Part shown: positions 55,361 through 64,000 of the stretch, in pieces
Numbering within the stretch: the stretch's first letter is position 1
How the letters are laid out: every line of letters begins with the position of its first letter
Source of the DNA: Brevundimonas halotolerans
GTDB lineage: Bacteria > Pseudomonadota > Alphaproteobacteria > Caulobacterales > Caulobacteraceae
NCBI RefSeq assembly: GCF_003730275.1
Contig: NZ_QTTA01000016.1
Span: 62,001-126,000 of the forward strand
Direction: 5' to 3'
DNA length: 64,000 nt
The notes under the pieces: generated by a model
What the model was told of the DNA's origin: nothing
The model's database searches: none
What the model saw: the letters and a program-made list of their open reading frames with translations, nothing else
Position numbers and translations under genes: made by a program

Positions 55361-55387
55361 CGGCCCCGGAGGATCACTCCGGGGCCG
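55361..55387. terminator. Bidirectional terminator between membrane protein gene and atp operon
   Basis: CGGCCCCGGAG-GATCA-CTCCGGGGCCG is a perfect 11-bp stem between convergent genes. A/T tracts on both sides are short. Confidence 0.75.
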
Positions 55388-55417
55388 ATGTCGTTGGGCA
55401 GTTTCTAGAGGCGCCGC

Positions 55418-55933
55418 CTAGTTCAGGCGAGTCCCCATTTGGGCGATAGCCTCATCGACCAGCGGATCGCGCGTCTGCGAGGCCAGACGAGCCGCCAGAA
55501 TGTCTTCAGCGGCCTTGATGGCCAGCTCCGCAGCAGCAGCCTTGACCTCGGCGGTGGCCTGGGCCTCGGCCTGAGCAATGCGACGTTCGGCCAGCGTCTG
55601 GCGACGGGCGAGCGCTTCCTCCAGCTTGACCTTGGCGTCCTCTTCCAGACGACGCGCATCAGCCTCGGCGGCTTTCAGCATGTCGGCCGCCTGGGCCTCG
55701 GCCTCGGCCTTCTCAAGCTTGATCTGTGCCAACAGGGCCTCGGCTTCGGCGCGAAGACGTGCGGCCTCGTCCAGCTCGGACTGGATTTTGGTAGCGGCTC
55801 CGTCCAGCTGGGCAGCGATCATGCCCGGCACCTTGACCAGTACCAGGATGCCGAAAAACACGACCAGGCCAACGCCAACCCAGAACTCGGCATTGCCAAG
55901 GTCCCAGAAATATCCGGTGAGAAAAGCGGGCAT
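55418..55933 (-). CDS. atpF: F0F1 ATP synthase subunit b
   Basis: This is a 171-aa peripheral-stalk subunit. One N-terminal helix ('[20 protein letters not shown]') anchors a long charged coiled coil ('[31 protein letters not shown]...'). Its ATG overlaps the TGA of the b' gene. It is the last gene of atpI-B-E-F'-F. F1 genes are elsewhere, as usual in alphaproteobacteria. Confidence 0.93.
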   Translation of the reverse strand: MPAFLTGYFWDLGNAEFWVGVGLVVFFGILVLVKVPGMIAAQLDGAATKIQSELDEAARLRAEAEALLAQIKLEKAEAEAQAADMLKAAEADARRLEEDAKVKLEEALARRQTLAERRIAQAEAQATAEVKAAAAELAIKAAEDILAARLASQTRDPLVDEAIAQMGTRLN

Positions 55934-56532
55934 CAGGCGGCTCCCTTGACGGCGGCGTCGGTTTCGGCAGCCGTCGCGGCCTTGCCGGTCAGCTTCTCGA
56001 CGATGGCGCGGGTCGTGTCCGAGGCAATCGACGAGACATTCGTCATGGCCGCGTCACGGGTCTTGCCGATCGCGGCTTCGGCCTCTGCGATACGGGCGTT
56101 GACAACGGCCTCTTCCTCAGCCGCGCGGGCGTTGGCGGTATCAGTGACGCGAGCCTTGGCCGCAGCAGCAGTCGCGCGGGAGGTGGCGCGGGCCTGCTCG
56201 ACCTCGGCCTTGGCGACCTCAGCCTGGCCAGCGGCTTCAGCCTGCACCTGGCGGGCGGCTTCGATGGCGGTCGCAATCGTCCCGGCGCGTTCATCCTTCA
56301 CGCGGCGCAGGCGTGGCAGGAAGACCTTGGAGAGCAGGACGTAGAGGACGGCGAAAATGATCAGCAGCCAGAAGATCTGGCCGGCCCACCACTGGAACTC
56401 GAACTGGGGCAGACCTCCGCCCGAAGCATGTTCGGCTTCCGTGCCGGCAGCATAGGCGTCGCCATGCTCGCCTGTCGGCGCAGCAGCGGAGACGTCATGG
56501 GTCGGGGGGGCGTCGCTGGATTGCACAGCCAT
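55933..56532 (-). CDS. atpF': F0F1 ATP synthase subunit b'
   Basis: This is a 199-aa second peripheral-stalk subunit. A polar N-terminal extension precedes the membrane anchor '[30 protein letters not shown]', then a long Ala/Glu/Arg coiled coil. Pairs of b and b' genes are typical of photosynthetic and alphaproteobacterial enzymes. The unusually long soluble N-terminus (about 40 residues) is on the side facing the periplasm. Confidence 0.92.
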   Translation of the reverse strand: MAVQSSDAPPTHDVSAAAPTGEHGDAYAAGTEAEHASGGGLPQFEFQWWAGQIFWLLIIFAVLYVLLSKVFLPRLRRVKDERAGTIATAIEAARQVQAEAAGQAEVAKAEVEQARATSRATAAAAKARVTDTANARAAEEEAVVNARIAEAEAAIGKTRDAAMTNVSSIASDTTRAIVEKLTGKAATAAETDAAVKGAA

Positions 56533-56609
56533 GTTCAGTCCGGTTCAGAAAGAGCGACGGGCGGCGGCGATCCGAAGGGACCGGCCACCGCCCGATTGGA
56601 TCGTCAGGT

Positions 56610-56834
56610 TTAGCTGAAGAGGATCAGCAGGCCGAGCACGAAGGCCAGAATGCCCAGCGCTTCGGTCAGGGCGAAGCCCAGAACCAGGTTGGTGAACTGG
56701 CCGCTGGCGGCCGAAGGGTTACGCAGGGCGCCCTGCAGGAAACCCGAGAAGATCGTTCCCACGCCGATACCGGCGCCGATCATGCCGAGGGTGGCCAGGC
56801 CAGCACCGATGTATTTTGCGGCTTCAGCTTCCAT
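56610..56834 (-). CDS. atpE: F0F1 ATP synthase subunit c
   Basis: This 74-aa ring subunit is a two-helix hairpin: '[25 protein letters not shown]', polar loop 'RNPSA', and second helix '[24 protein letters not shown]'. The proton-carrying carboxylate is Glu58. No Na+-binding pattern is seen, so it is proton-driven. Confidence 0.97.
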   Translation of the reverse strand: MEAEAAKYIGAGLATLGMIGAGIGVGTIFSGFLQGALRNPSAASGQFTNLVLGFALTEALGILAFVLGLLILFS

Positions 56835-56878
56835 GATGTTTGTCCTTTGAATGAAGCGATTGAAGGTTGGTGGATGGA

Positions 56879-57661
56879 TCAGTGGTCCCCGGCGTGAACG
56901 GCGTCGTTGAGATAGACGCAGGTCAGGACCGCGAACACAAAGGCTTGGAGGAAGGCGACCAGAAACTCCAGCGCCGTCAGGGCCAGAACGCCACCGAAGG
57001 CCAGGATGGCGGCGACATAGGCCAGGTAGGCGACGCCTCCGGCCGAAGCGACCGCGCCCAGCGAGACGATGAAGCCGGCGAACACCTTCATGGCGACGTG
57101 GCCGCCCAGCATGTTGCCGAACAGACGAAGCGAGAGGGTGACGGGACGCAGGAAGAAGGAGATCACCTCGATCGGCACCACGAACAGCAGCATGTACCAG
57201 GGCACGCCGGACGGGGCGAACAGCTTGAGGAAGCCGAGGCCGTGCATGGCGAAGCCGACCACGATGACCAGCAGGAAGGTCATCAGGGCAAATGTCAGCG
57301 CGACGGCCAGCTGGGCGGTGGCCGTGAAGACCGTGAACATGCCGAGCATGTTCATCGCCAGGATGAAGATGAAGAGCGTGAAGACGAACGGGAAGAAGGC
57401 GCGGCCCTGCGAGCCGATGATGCCGGTCGCCAGGTCGTCGATGAAGCTGAACATGCCCTCGCCAACGACTTGCAGGCGGCCGGGAACGACCTTTGGCGAG
57501 GCCGTGACGATGGCAAAGAAGAGGACGACAATCGTCGCCGCCACAAACATGGCGACGGTGGAGTTGGTGATCGAAAGGTCAACCAGCCCGAGGCCAGGCA
57601 CATTCACCGGGGCGATCTCCACCACCGGCTTAACCTCGAACTGTTCCATCGGATCGGCCAT
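56879..57661 (-). CDS. atpB: F0F1 ATP synthase subunit a
   Basis: This 260-aa membrane stator subunit forms the proton half-channels. The essential arginine is in '[24 protein letters not shown]'; other hydrophobic helices include '[11 protein letters not shown]' and '[38 protein letters not shown]'. It lies between atpI and atpE. Confidence 0.97.
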   Translation of the reverse strand: MADPMEQFEVKPVVEIAPVNVPGLGLVDLSITNSTVAMFVAATIVVLFFAIVTASPKVVPGRLQVVGEGMFSFIDDLATGIIGSQGRAFFPFVFTLFIFILAMNMLGMFTVFTATAQLAVALTFALMTFLLVIVVGFAMHGLGFLKLFAPSGVPWYMLLFVVPIEVISFFLRPVTLSLRLFGNMLGGHVAMKVFAGFIVSLGAVASAGGVAYLAYVAAILAFGGVLALTALEFLVAFLQAFVFAVLTCVYLNDAVHAGDH

Positions 57662-57711
57662 GCCGCCGTGTCTCCCAAGTCAAAACTCCGAATCGCCGTG
57701 AGGCGGCCCGG

Positions 57712-58074
57712 TCAGCGGTCGTTGTCGTCGGCGTCCGCGTCATCCGGAAGGTCCCGGGGGGGACCGAATTCCTTCAGCGCGCGGGCGCTGAGTTTTTTGG
57801 CGGAATGCACCGCCAGCCAGATGGAGACCGCGAAACCCGAAAGGGTCCCCACGATCATCCCCCACGGCGCGGTCCCGACAAACAGGTCGAAACCCCAGCC
57901 GATCCCCAAGCCTACCAGCACACCACCGATCATCTCGGCCATGATGCGATAGCCGTATCCCACTGCCGCTCCGCCGTATTCGGGCGGTTCGGGTGTGGCC
58001 CGCGCCTTTAGCGAGTCGGCCTGGGCGTTGAGACGTCTGATTGTCTCTTCGCGGGTTTCCTCGGTCGGGGACAT
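57712..58074 (-). CDS. atpI: AtpI, F0 assembly protein
   Basis: The 120-aa protein has two membrane helices ('RIMAEMIGGVLVGLGIGWGFDLFVG' and 'GMIVGTLSGFAVSIWLAVHSA') with charged ends. AtpI helps assemble the c-ring and may carry Mg2+. It is the first gene of the F0 operon, about 60 nt downstream of a candidate promoter. Confidence 0.92.
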   Translation of the reverse strand: MSPTEETREETIRRLNAQADSLKARATPEPPEYGGAAVGYGYRIMAEMIGGVLVGLGIGWGFDLFVGTAPWGMIVGTLSGFAVSIWLAVHSAKKLSARALKEFGPPRDLPDDADADDNDR

Positions 58075-58143
58075 CGGCCTGCTCAGCGCCCGATGCTGGC
58101 GCCGGAAGGCGGGCGTCGGAGGGGGTCTGAATTCGGCGCGGAA

Positions 58144-58170
58144 CCTATAGGCGGTCGGGCGTCAGGTCAA
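58144..58170 (-). promoter_or_regulatory. Candidate promoter of the F0 operon
   Basis: The minus strand has TTGACC (58170-58165), 15 bp, then TATAGG (58149-58144; context GCCTATAGG), fitting the Caulobacter housekeeping pattern TTGACG-N10-14-GCTANAWC. Transcription would start near 58137. Confidence 0.6.
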
Positions 58171-58243
58171 GGCACCCCGGCCCCGGGCTCAACCCCCGAA
58201 AATACAGGGAAAATTCGCACCCCACGCCCCCTGTGGCGATGCG

Positions 58244-59995
58244 TCACCTGTCGGGGTGCTCGATCAGCGCGCGAGCTGCAGCCCGGGCCTCATCCGTGAC
58301 CACCGCGCCCGACAGCATGCGGGCGATCTCCTCGTCGCGCTGGGCAGCGTCGAGAACCTCGACGGTCGTAATCGTGGCGCCGTCGCGGTCGCCCTTGCGC
58401 ACCTTCCAGTGGGTGTGACCCCGGGCCGCGACCTGGGGGCTGTGGGTGACAACCAGCACCTGACCGCCGCTCGCCAGCCGCTGCAGCCGGCGTCCGACCG
58501 CCTCGGCCACGGCGCCGCCGACGCCCTGATCCACCTCGTCGAAGATCATGACGGGCTGCGCCTGCTCGGGGCGGGCCGCCAGCGCGGCCTTCATCGCCAA
58601 GGCAAAGCGCGCCAGCTCGCCCCCGGAGGCCACCGTGTCCAGCGGGCCAAACGGCTGGCCCGGATTGGTCGAGATTTCGAACCGCACCGTTTCCGCCCCC
58701 CGCGCGCCCCGCCGGTCCTCGGGCAGGGGCTCCAGTGCCACGCGAAAGCGGGCCCGGTCCAGTTTCAGCGGCCCCAGTTCCCCGGCTACAGCTTGGGCCA
58801 GACGGTCGCCCGCCTCGGCCCGGCGGGACGACAGGGTGGCGGCCGCCACGTCATAGGCCGCGCCCGCGGCGGTCAGCGTCCGCTCGGCCGCGGTCAGCGC
58901 CTCGGCCCCGTCCTCGATCAACCGCAGCTGTTCACGCATGCGGACGCGCAGGCGCGGCAGATCCTCGACCGTGCAGTTCAGCTTGCGAGCCGCAGCGCGC
59001 AGGGCGAACAGCCGTTCCTCGGCCTTGTCCAGACGACCCGGCTCGACATCCAGCGCATCTGCGGCCTGATCCAACTGGGCCACCGCCTCCATAGCCTCGA
59101 CGAGGGTGCGGTCAATCGCCTCGGCAGCGGCGGCGAGCCGCAAAACGACAGGGTGATCGTGCCCGGATACCTCTGAGGCAGTGCCTGCATTCTCGGCTTC
59201 CAGTCGCACGGCCTGCAGGGCTCGGCCCCGGGCATGCTCCACGGCCCTCAGGGCCGCCGACAACCGTTGCGACAGCTTGTCCCCGCCCAGCGAGTCCCGC
59301 GCTTCCGACAGATCGGCCAACGCCTTTTCCGCCGCGCCCAGCAGGGCCCGTTCGCCGGCCAGCTCGGCCTCTTCGCCCGCCCGGGGGTCGAGGGCGTCCA
59401 GCTCCTCGAGCGCGAGCGTCAGCTCCTCGGCCCGGGCGGCAGCGCTGCTGGCTTCCGCCCGCAAGGTGTCCAGCCGCTGCTGGGCTTCGCGCCGGGCGTC
59501 ATGCGCCCGCGCCACGGCCGCGACGTCCTCGTGCAGGCCACCATAGCCGTCCAGGGCACCGGGATGGGTCCGGGCATCCAGCAGACCAACCGTCTCATGC
59601 TGGCCATGGACCTCGACCAGTGCCTGCGCCAGCGACCTCAGCGCATTCACCCCGACGGCCTGGTCGTTGATGAAGGCGCGGCTGCGGCCATCGGCCCCCA
59701 GAACCCGACGCAGGATCAGTTCTTCGCCCGGCTCAATCTCCAGCCCCTTCTCCCGCGCTTCGGCCAGCCAGTCGAGATCTGTAGGCGTGTCAAAGGTGGC
59801 GGTGGCCACGGCCTGGGCCGCGCCTGCGCGCACCAGCCCCGCGTCGGAGCGGGCGCCCAGCGCCAGACCGAGAGCATCGAGGATGATCGACTTGCCGGCG
59901 CCGGTCTCGCCGGTCAGCACGGTCAGGCCTGAGCCGACCTCAAGGTCCAGGCGGTCGACCAGCACGATGTCTCGAATCGACAGGGCGGTCAGCAT
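58244..59995 (-). CDS. recN: DNA repair protein RecN
   Basis: RecN is an SMC-like ATPase acting early in double-strand-break repair. The 583-aa protein has Walker A 'VLTGETGAGKSIILDALGLALG' at the N-terminus, long central coiled coils and 'GGELARFALAMKAALA' (ABC signature), with 'PVMIFDEVDQGVGGAVAEAVGRRL' (Walker B) at the C-terminus. It lies 112 bp downstream of bamD on the same strand. I see no obvious LexA box in that gap. Confidence 0.96.
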   Translation of the reverse strand: MLTALSIRDIVLVDRLDLEVGSGLTVLTGETGAGKSIILDALGLALGARSDAGLVRAGAAQAVATATFDTPTDLDWLAEAREKGLEIEPGEELILRRVLGADGRSRAFINDQAVGVNALRSLAQALVEVHGQHETVGLLDARTHPGALDGYGGLHEDVAAVARAHDARREAQQRLDTLRAEASSAAARAEELTLALEELDALDPRAGEEAELAGERALLGAAEKALADLSEARDSLGGDKLSQRLSAALRAVEHARGRALQAVRLEAENAGTASEVSGHDHPVVLRLAAAAEAIDRTLVEAMEAVAQLDQAADALDVEPGRLDKAEERLFALRAAARKLNCTVEDLPRLRVRMREQLRLIEDGAEALTAAERTLTAAGAAYDVAAATLSSRRAEAGDRLAQAVAGELGPLKLDRARFRVALEPLPEDRRGARGAETVRFEISTNPGQPFGPLDTVASGGELARFALAMKAALAARPEQAQPVMIFDEVDQGVGGAVAEAVGRRLQRLASGGQVLVVTHSPQVAARGHTHWKVRKGDRDGATITTVEVLDAAQRDEEIARMLSGAVVTDEARAAARALIEHPDR

Positions 59996-60107
59996 GGAAG
60001 GCGGCCTGTCTGGCGGTCGGAATGATTCGACATAAGGCCGATCATAGCGCCGGGCTGCGTCCTGACGATGCGCTGTTCCGTGTTTGGTCCCGAATTCAGC
60101 CCCGACC

Positions 60108-60968
60108 TCAGCCCGGGATGATCCGGCTGAGCCAGCCTTCGCGACGCGCTTCGGGCTCTACGTCCGGCCGCTCGCCCTGATCGGTCAGCAGGGCATGGGC
60201 TTCGCTGTACCAGGGGCTGCCGGGGAAGTTGTGGCCCAGAACCGCGCCGTTGCGGATTGCCTCGTCCTTCAGGCCCAGCACCAGGCTGACTTCGACCAGA
60301 CGGTACAGGGCCTCCGGCGCATGCGAGGTGCGCTGGAACTCTTCGTTCTCGACGACGGTGCGATAGCGGTTCATCGCGGCCAGCGGCTGGTTGGCGCGCT
60401 GATAGTAGCGGCCGATTTCCATTTCCTTGCCGGCCAGCTGGTCGTTGACCATGTCGATCTTGACGAGGGCATCAGAGGCATAGGCCGTGTCGGGATAGCG
60501 ACGCGCGACCTCGCGCAGCGCCGCCAAGGCATTCTCGGAATAGCCCTGGTCACGGCCCACGTCGGTGATCTGCTCAAAGAAGCAGATCGCCTTCATGTAA
60601 TAGGCATAGGCGGCCGACGGATTGCCGGGGAAAAGCTGGATGAACCGGTCCGAGGCGGCGATAGCCTCAGCATAGCTATTGTTCTGATAATAGGCGTAGA
60701 TCTGCATCAGGATCGAATGCCGCGCCCACTCTGAATAGGGGTGCTGACGTTCCACTTCCTGGAAATAATCGATCGCGTCGCGCCAGCGCTTGCGCTCCAG
60801 CCGCTCATAGCCGGTGTTGTACAGCAGCTCGACCGGACGTTCTTCATAGGCCAGCTTCGGCCGCTCCCGGCCGTTGTTGCAGGCTGCTACGGTCAGCGAA
60901 AAGACAGCAACCGCTGACAGGATCAGACCGGAACGGATTTTGGAAACAGGCACTGATTGCGACCCCAT
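60108..60968 (-). CDS. bamD: Outer-membrane assembly lipoprotein BamD
   Basis: BamD is the essential TPR lipoprotein of the BAM complex that inserts outer-membrane beta-barrels. The 286-aa protein has a lipobox 'VFSLTVAAC', then TPR repeats ('YNTGYERLERKRWRDAIDYFQEVERQHPYSEWARHSILMQIYAYYQNNSYAEAIAASDRFIQLFPGNPSAAYAYYMKAICFFEQI'). Length is typical. lpxC, often upstream of bamD in relatives, is not here; prs diverges instead. Confidence 0.96.
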   Translation of the reverse strand: MGSQSVPVSKIRSGLILSAVAVFSLTVAACNNGRERPKLAYEERPVELLYNTGYERLERKRWRDAIDYFQEVERQHPYSEWARHSILMQIYAYYQNNSYAEAIAASDRFIQLFPGNPSAAYAYYMKAICFFEQITDVGRDQGYSENALAALREVARRYPDTAYASDALVKIDMVNDQLAGKEMEIGRYYQRANQPLAAMNRYRTVVENEEFQRTSHAPEALYRLVEVSLVLGLKDEAIRNGAVLGHNFPGSPWYSEAHALLTDQGERPDVEPEARREGWLSRIIPG

Positions 60969-61191
60969 GATTACCGGCCGGAAGGCGCGCCGCAGCGGAC
61001 CATCCGGAAGACGAAGCGATCTCTACACCAGCGAAACCCAAGCGCCAATCACATGCGGACCGATGTCGGATTTGGTCCGGAATGCGCGTGAAGCGGCTTG
61101 ATGCCTGACGCCCCGCTGTTAAGAAGCGCCCACACCCCGGACGCCTCCTCTCCCTATTGGCGGTCCGATGAGGGCGAAAGGATGACGGGCC

Positions 61192-62127
61192 ATGAAGCTG
61201 CTCTCCGGCAATGCCAACCGAACCCTGGCCCGGGCCATAGCCGATCACCTCGACATGCCGCTGACCCGGGCGGAGGTAAAGCGCTTTGCAGACAATGAGG
61301 TGTTTGCCGTCATTGAGGAAAATGTGCGGGGCGAGGATGTCTTTGTCATCCAGTCGACCAGTTATCCGGCCAATGACAATCTGATGGAGCTGCTGATCAT
61401 GACTGATGCCCTGATCCGGGCGTCGGCCAAACGGATCACGGCCGTCATGCCCTATTTCGGCTATGCCCGTCAGGATCGGAAGACCGGCGGTCGCACGCCG
61501 ATTTCCGCCAAGCTGGTGGCCAATATGATCACCCGGGCCGGGGCCCACAGGGTGCTGACCATGGATCTGCACGCCGGGCAAATTCAGGGCTTCTTCGACA
61601 TTCCGACCGATAATCTGGTCGCCACGCCCGTGCTGGCGCAGGACATTCGCGAAAACTATCCGCGCGGCGATGATCTGATGATCGTCTCGCCCGATGTGGG
61701 CGGCGTGGTGCGCGCCCGGTCACTGGCCAGCCGCCTGAACGCCGACCTGGCCATCGTCGACAAGCGGCGCCCCAAGGCCGGGGAGAGCGAGGTCATGAAC
61801 ATCATCGGTGACGTCGAGGGACGCCGCTGCATCCTGTTCGACGACATCGTCGACTCGGGCGGCACATTGGTGAACGCGGCCAAGGCCCTGATCGACCAGG
61901 GTGCGACCGAGGTGTCGGCCTATATCAGCCACGGCGTCCTGTCCGGCCCTGCCGTCAGCCGAGTCAACGACGGCCCGCTGAAGGAACTGGTGATCACCGA
62001 TTCGATCGAACAGCCGCATGAGGTGGCGACTTGCAAGAAGATCCGCACGGTCTCGGTGGCTCCCCTGATAGGCGAGGCGATCCGCCGAATCGCCAACGAG
62101 GAGTCCGTCTCCAAGCTGTTCGATTAA
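61192..62127 (+). CDS. prs: Ribose-phosphate pyrophosphokinase
   Basis: Prs makes PRPP, the precursor for purines, pyrimidines, histidine, tryptophan and NAD. The 311-aa protein has '[20 protein letters not shown]', '[43 protein letters not shown]', catalytic flexible loop '[21 protein letters not shown]' and PRPP loop '[14 protein letters not shown]'. A hairpin follows the stop. Confidence 0.97.
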   Translation: MKLLSGNANRTLARAIADHLDMPLTRAEVKRFADNEVFAVIEENVRGEDVFVIQSTSYPANDNLMELLIMTDALIRASAKRITAVMPYFGYARQDRKTGGRTPISAKLVANMITRAGAHRVLTMDLHAGQIQGFFDIPTDNLVATPVLAQDIRENYPRGDDLMIVSPDVGGVVRARSLASRLNADLAIVDKRRPKAGESEVMNIIGDVEGRRCILFDDIVDSGGTLVNAAKALIDQGATEVSAYISHGVLSGPAVSRVNDGPLKELVITDSIEQPHEVATCKKIRTVSVAPLIGEAIRRIANEESVSKLFD

Positions 62128-62169
62128 CGGTCGGAAAACGCTTCATCCCGCGTTATAAGAGACCGGATC

Positions 62170-62191
62170 GCGACGCGTTCGTCCGCGTCGC
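62170..62191. terminator. Possible terminator hairpin after prs
   Basis: GCGACGCG-TTCGTC-CGCGTCGC is a perfect 8-bp inverted repeat about 40 bp past the prs stop, without a T tract. It precedes the lipoprotein gene. Confidence 0.5.
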
Positions 62192-62219
62192 CTGAGTATT
62201 CAGTGGGGAAGCCCTGTCG

Positions 62220-63332
62220 ATGACCCGAGTTCTTCGGTCCACCACCGCCCTGTCGCTCGGCCTTAAGGGCGGCACCCTCGCCGCTCTGGCCATGATCGCC
62301 GCCTGTGCCGCGACCGAGCCGGAACCGCCGCCCCCGCCACCGCCTCCTCCCCCGCCGCCGCCGGCCTTGGCCCTTAATCAGGGTGTGTCCGAGGCCGCTT
62401 CCATCTACGTGGCCTTCATCCGCGAGGTCGGCACGATTGAAGCCGGCTTCCCCGATGCCGAGTCCATCCAGAACGCCATCCGCACCGGCTCGGCCTATGA
62501 GCCGGCCCAGCTGTCGCGCGGCATGATTGCCTATGGCGCCGTCCTGGCGCTGCAATCGCCCGAGTTCGTCGCCGGGGTACGCCAGTATGCCGCCGACCCT
62601 GTGCAGCGCGAGGAAATCATCAACCGGATCATCCAGGAACCGGCCTATGCCGCAACCCTGCCCGGGGCTGACGCTGCGGCCGGCCTGATCGTCAGCACCC
62701 TTGGCGAAGATATCGCCGCCCTGTCGACGATCGCCGAAGCCATCAAGGAGGACGCCTATACGATCCAGGGCCGCGCAGACCCCCGACGCCGCTGGGCGAC
62801 GCGCCCGATGGACGACCGCCAGGGCCGCCTTGACGCCGCAAAGGCCAACTCGGTGGTTGTCATGCTGCCGTCCGCAGAGGACGCCAGCCTGCTGTTTACG
62901 GCAGCCCACGCGGGTTCCGGGCTTGAGCTGGCGCCGATCAAGCTTCAGCCGCCCTATACCCAGCCGGTGATCAATTCGCTGGCCATCGCGGCGCTGGCTG
63001 CACTGGGCGCCGGGGGCGATGATTTCCGGACCTATACCGAGGCGCTGGTCGTCGAGACCAACAACGAATTCTGCCTCAACATGTCCAAGCTGAACCTGTT
63101 CCAGTGCCTGGCCGCCTCGCGACCGCACTATGAGGACATCTTCTGCATCGGGCAGCATATCGTCAGCGATCTGGCGACCTGCGCCGCACAGAGCATGGGG
63201 CCGATGCCGGTCATGATCCCGACCACGGCCTTCGCACTGGACGAAGGCACCCTGACGGGTGCCCCGGCTGCGACCGCAGCCGCTGCTGCCGACTCGGCCC
63301 AGTCCCAAGCACCTTCACCCGGTCGCCCCTGA
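62220..63332 (+). CDS. Proline-tract lipoprotein of unknown function
   Basis: The 370-aa protein has a signal ending in 'LAALAMIAAC' (lipobox), then an acidic and poly-proline spacer of about a dozen prolines, like a TonB or Lpp-style reach across the periplasm. A helical domain follows ('SEAASIYVAFIREVGTIEAGFPDAESIQNAIRTGSAYEPAQLSRGMIAYGAVLALQSPEFVAGVRQYA'), and a cysteine-containing C-terminal part ('FCLNMSKLNLFQCLAASRPHYEDIFCIGQHIVSDLATC'). Four clustered cysteines suggest disulfides. The family appears specific to Caulobacterales-like bacteria, but I cannot name it. Confidence 0.8.
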   Translation: MTRVLRSTTALSLGLKGGTLAALAMIAACAATEPEPPPPPPPPPPPPPALALNQGVSEAASIYVAFIREVGTIEAGFPDAESIQNAIRTGSAYEPAQLSRGMIAYGAVLALQSPEFVAGVRQYAADPVQREEIINRIIQEPAYAATLPGADAAAGLIVSTLGEDIAALSTIAEAIKEDAYTIQGRADPRRRWATRPMDDRQGRLDAAKANSVVVMLPSAEDASLLFTAAHAGSGLELAPIKLQPPYTQPVINSLAIAALAALGAGGDDFRTYTEALVVETNNEFCLNMSKLNLFQCLAASRPHYEDIFCIGQHIVSDLATCAAQSMGPMPVMIPTTAFALDEGTLTGAPAATAAAAADSAQSQAPSPGRP

Positions 63333-63356
63333 GGCACCCATGCGGGTTGCTGTATT

Positions 63357-63390
63357 GGATGCAAAGCCGGTTGCACGCCGGGTCGCATCC
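63357..63390 (+). promoter_or_regulatory. Structured leader element upstream of rplY
   Basis: GGATGC-AAAG-CCGG-TTGCACG-CCGG-GT-C-GCATCC forms an outer 6-bp and inner 4-bp stem. GGATGC recurs at about 63420 and could compete for pairing with GCATCC. A second hairpin-like stretch (GCGCGCT...AGCGCGG) lies before the start. This may be a terminator for the lipoprotein gene or a leader regulating L25. Confidence 0.4.
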
Positions 63391-63481
63391 GTGTAATAGC
63401 CCGCGCTCTTGAATTCGAGGGATGCAATCCCCGCTGCGCGCTGTCTTTGGAAGCGCGGCGTGCGTTATTGAGGCGAGCCCG

Positions 63482-64000
63482 ATGGCCGAGATCATTCTGA
63501 ACGTTGACGTCCGTGACGGCGTCGGTACCGGCAGCGCCCGCGCTGCCCGTCGCGCGGGTGCCGTGCCCGGCGTGCTGTACGGTGGCGACAAGGCCCCGGT
63601 GGCCATCTCGGTCAACGAGAAGGACTTCCGCAAGAACCTGTACACCGGCAAGCTGCTGGGTCACCTGGTGACCCTGAAGTACGGCAAGGAAACGCAGCCG
63701 GTCATCGCCAAGGACGTGCAGTTCGACCCCGTGTCGGACCGTCCCATGCACTTCGACCTGATGCGCGTCGATGAGAAGCAGGTGATCAAGATCGAAGTGC
63801 CCGTGCACTTCATCAACCAGGATGAATGCGAGGCCTTCCGTCAGGGCGGTTCGCTGGAAATCGTGCGTCACACGGTCGAGATTTCGGTCCGCGCCGACCA
63901 CATCCCCGAGGAACTGATCGTCGATCTGGCCGGTCACAAGATGGGCGACACCATCCGCATCTCGGACATCAAGCTGCCCAAGGGCGTAGAGCCCGCCATC
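63482..64000 (+). CDS. rplY: 50S ribosomal protein L25/Ctc (C-terminus off window)
   Basis: L25 binds 5S rRNA. The frame starts at ATG 63482 and is open to the window edge (173 residues seen). It has the L25 N-terminal domain ('GTGSARAARRAGAVPGVLYGGDKAPVAISVNEKDFRKNLY' then 'DVQFDPVSDRPMHFDLMRVDEKQVIKIEVPVHFINQDECEAFRQGG'). The extra C-terminal Ctc beta domain begins ('LEIVRHTVEISVRADHIPEELIVDLAG'), so it is the long form. Confidence 0.96.
   Translation, partial: MAEIILNVDVRDGVGTGSARAARRAGAVPGVLYGGDKAPVAISVNEKDFRKNLYTGKLLGHLVTLKYGKETQPVIAKDVQFDPVSDRPMHFDLMRVDEKQVIKIEVPVHFINQDECEAFRQGGSLEIVRHTVEISVRADHIPEELIVDLAGHKMGDTIRISDIKLPKGVEPAI

Noticed and set aside
62320-62370. CCG/CCT-rich run as a microsatellite
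   Set aside because: It encodes the proline spacer of the lipoprotein, with mixed codons rather than slippage-prone units.

Overview
This window is high-GC, gene-dense DNA from an alphaproteobacterium of the Caulobacteraceae, most likely Brevundimonas or a close relative. The evidence is the fliX/flgI-cheL-flbY flagellar locus, a gapR (DUF2312) gene, a tRNA-His without G-1 and with a G1-U72 pair and A73, a split F0 operon with b and b' subunits, and the infA-maf-RNase G-yacG-tRNA-Phe neighbourhood. I see no insertion sequence, prophage or CRISPR array. Nearly all of it is core chromosome.

Layout: 0-1 kb, an esterase fragment behind dksA. 1-3.6 kb, fliX diverging from flgI-cheL-flbY across a candidate sigma-54 promoter and FlbD-type site. 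3.6-9 kb, an EAL phosphodiesterase, metG, a MATE exporter and DUF1489. 9-14 kb, a leucine-degradation operon (mccB, methylglutaconyl-CoA hydratase, mccA, plus a small secreted protein). 14-17.5 kb, a cNMP-binding patatin phospholipase overlapping tam, tRNA-His and an M48 lipoprotein protease. 17.6-20 kb, exbB-exbD-tonB. 20-25 kb, tRNA-Phe, yacG, RNase G-like, maf, infA, UPF0262, DUF2948, murA and tRNA-Thr. 25-34.7 kb, msrB, an S41-like protein, a PccA-type carboxylase, mscS, a hybrid kinase coupled to an OmdA-type protein, lipB and an orphan FliN-like protein. 34.7-39.4 kb, tRNA-Leu, mgtE, a membrane-anchored GH24 muralytic protein, ivd and two small ORFs. 39.4-41.3 kb, a repeat-rich non-coding stretch, a gene without a standard start codon next to gapR, and rpmJ with a structured leader. 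41.3-48.4 kb, mltB-like, lspA, DUF3035, ispH, argS and adenine deaminase. 49-53.8 kb, a tandem glycine riboswitch controlling gcvT-gcvH-gcvPA-gcvPB. 53.8-58.1 kb, an SDR, a membrane protein and the atpI-B-E-F'-F operon. 58.2-64 kb, recN, bamD, prs, a proline-rich lipoprotein and the start of rplY (L25).

Functionally the window combines envelope biogenesis (murA, lspA, bamD, lytic enzymes, TonB energisation), translation (metG, argS, infA, rpmJ, rplY, four tRNAs), energy conversion (F0) and acyl-CoA catabolism. The leucine pathway is split: ivd lies about 24 kb from the mcc cluster.

I did not find a convincing new multi-gene system. The observations most worth a second look are the gapR-adjacent gene with no ATG/GTG/TTG start whose stop codon lies in a 9-bp tandem repeat, the rpmJ leader with a terminator-like hairpin right after its predicted transcription start, the S41-like protein apparently lacking its serine, and the GH24 enzyme with a C-terminal membrane hairpin and no export signal. 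All calls were made by reading the sequence. No database search was run.
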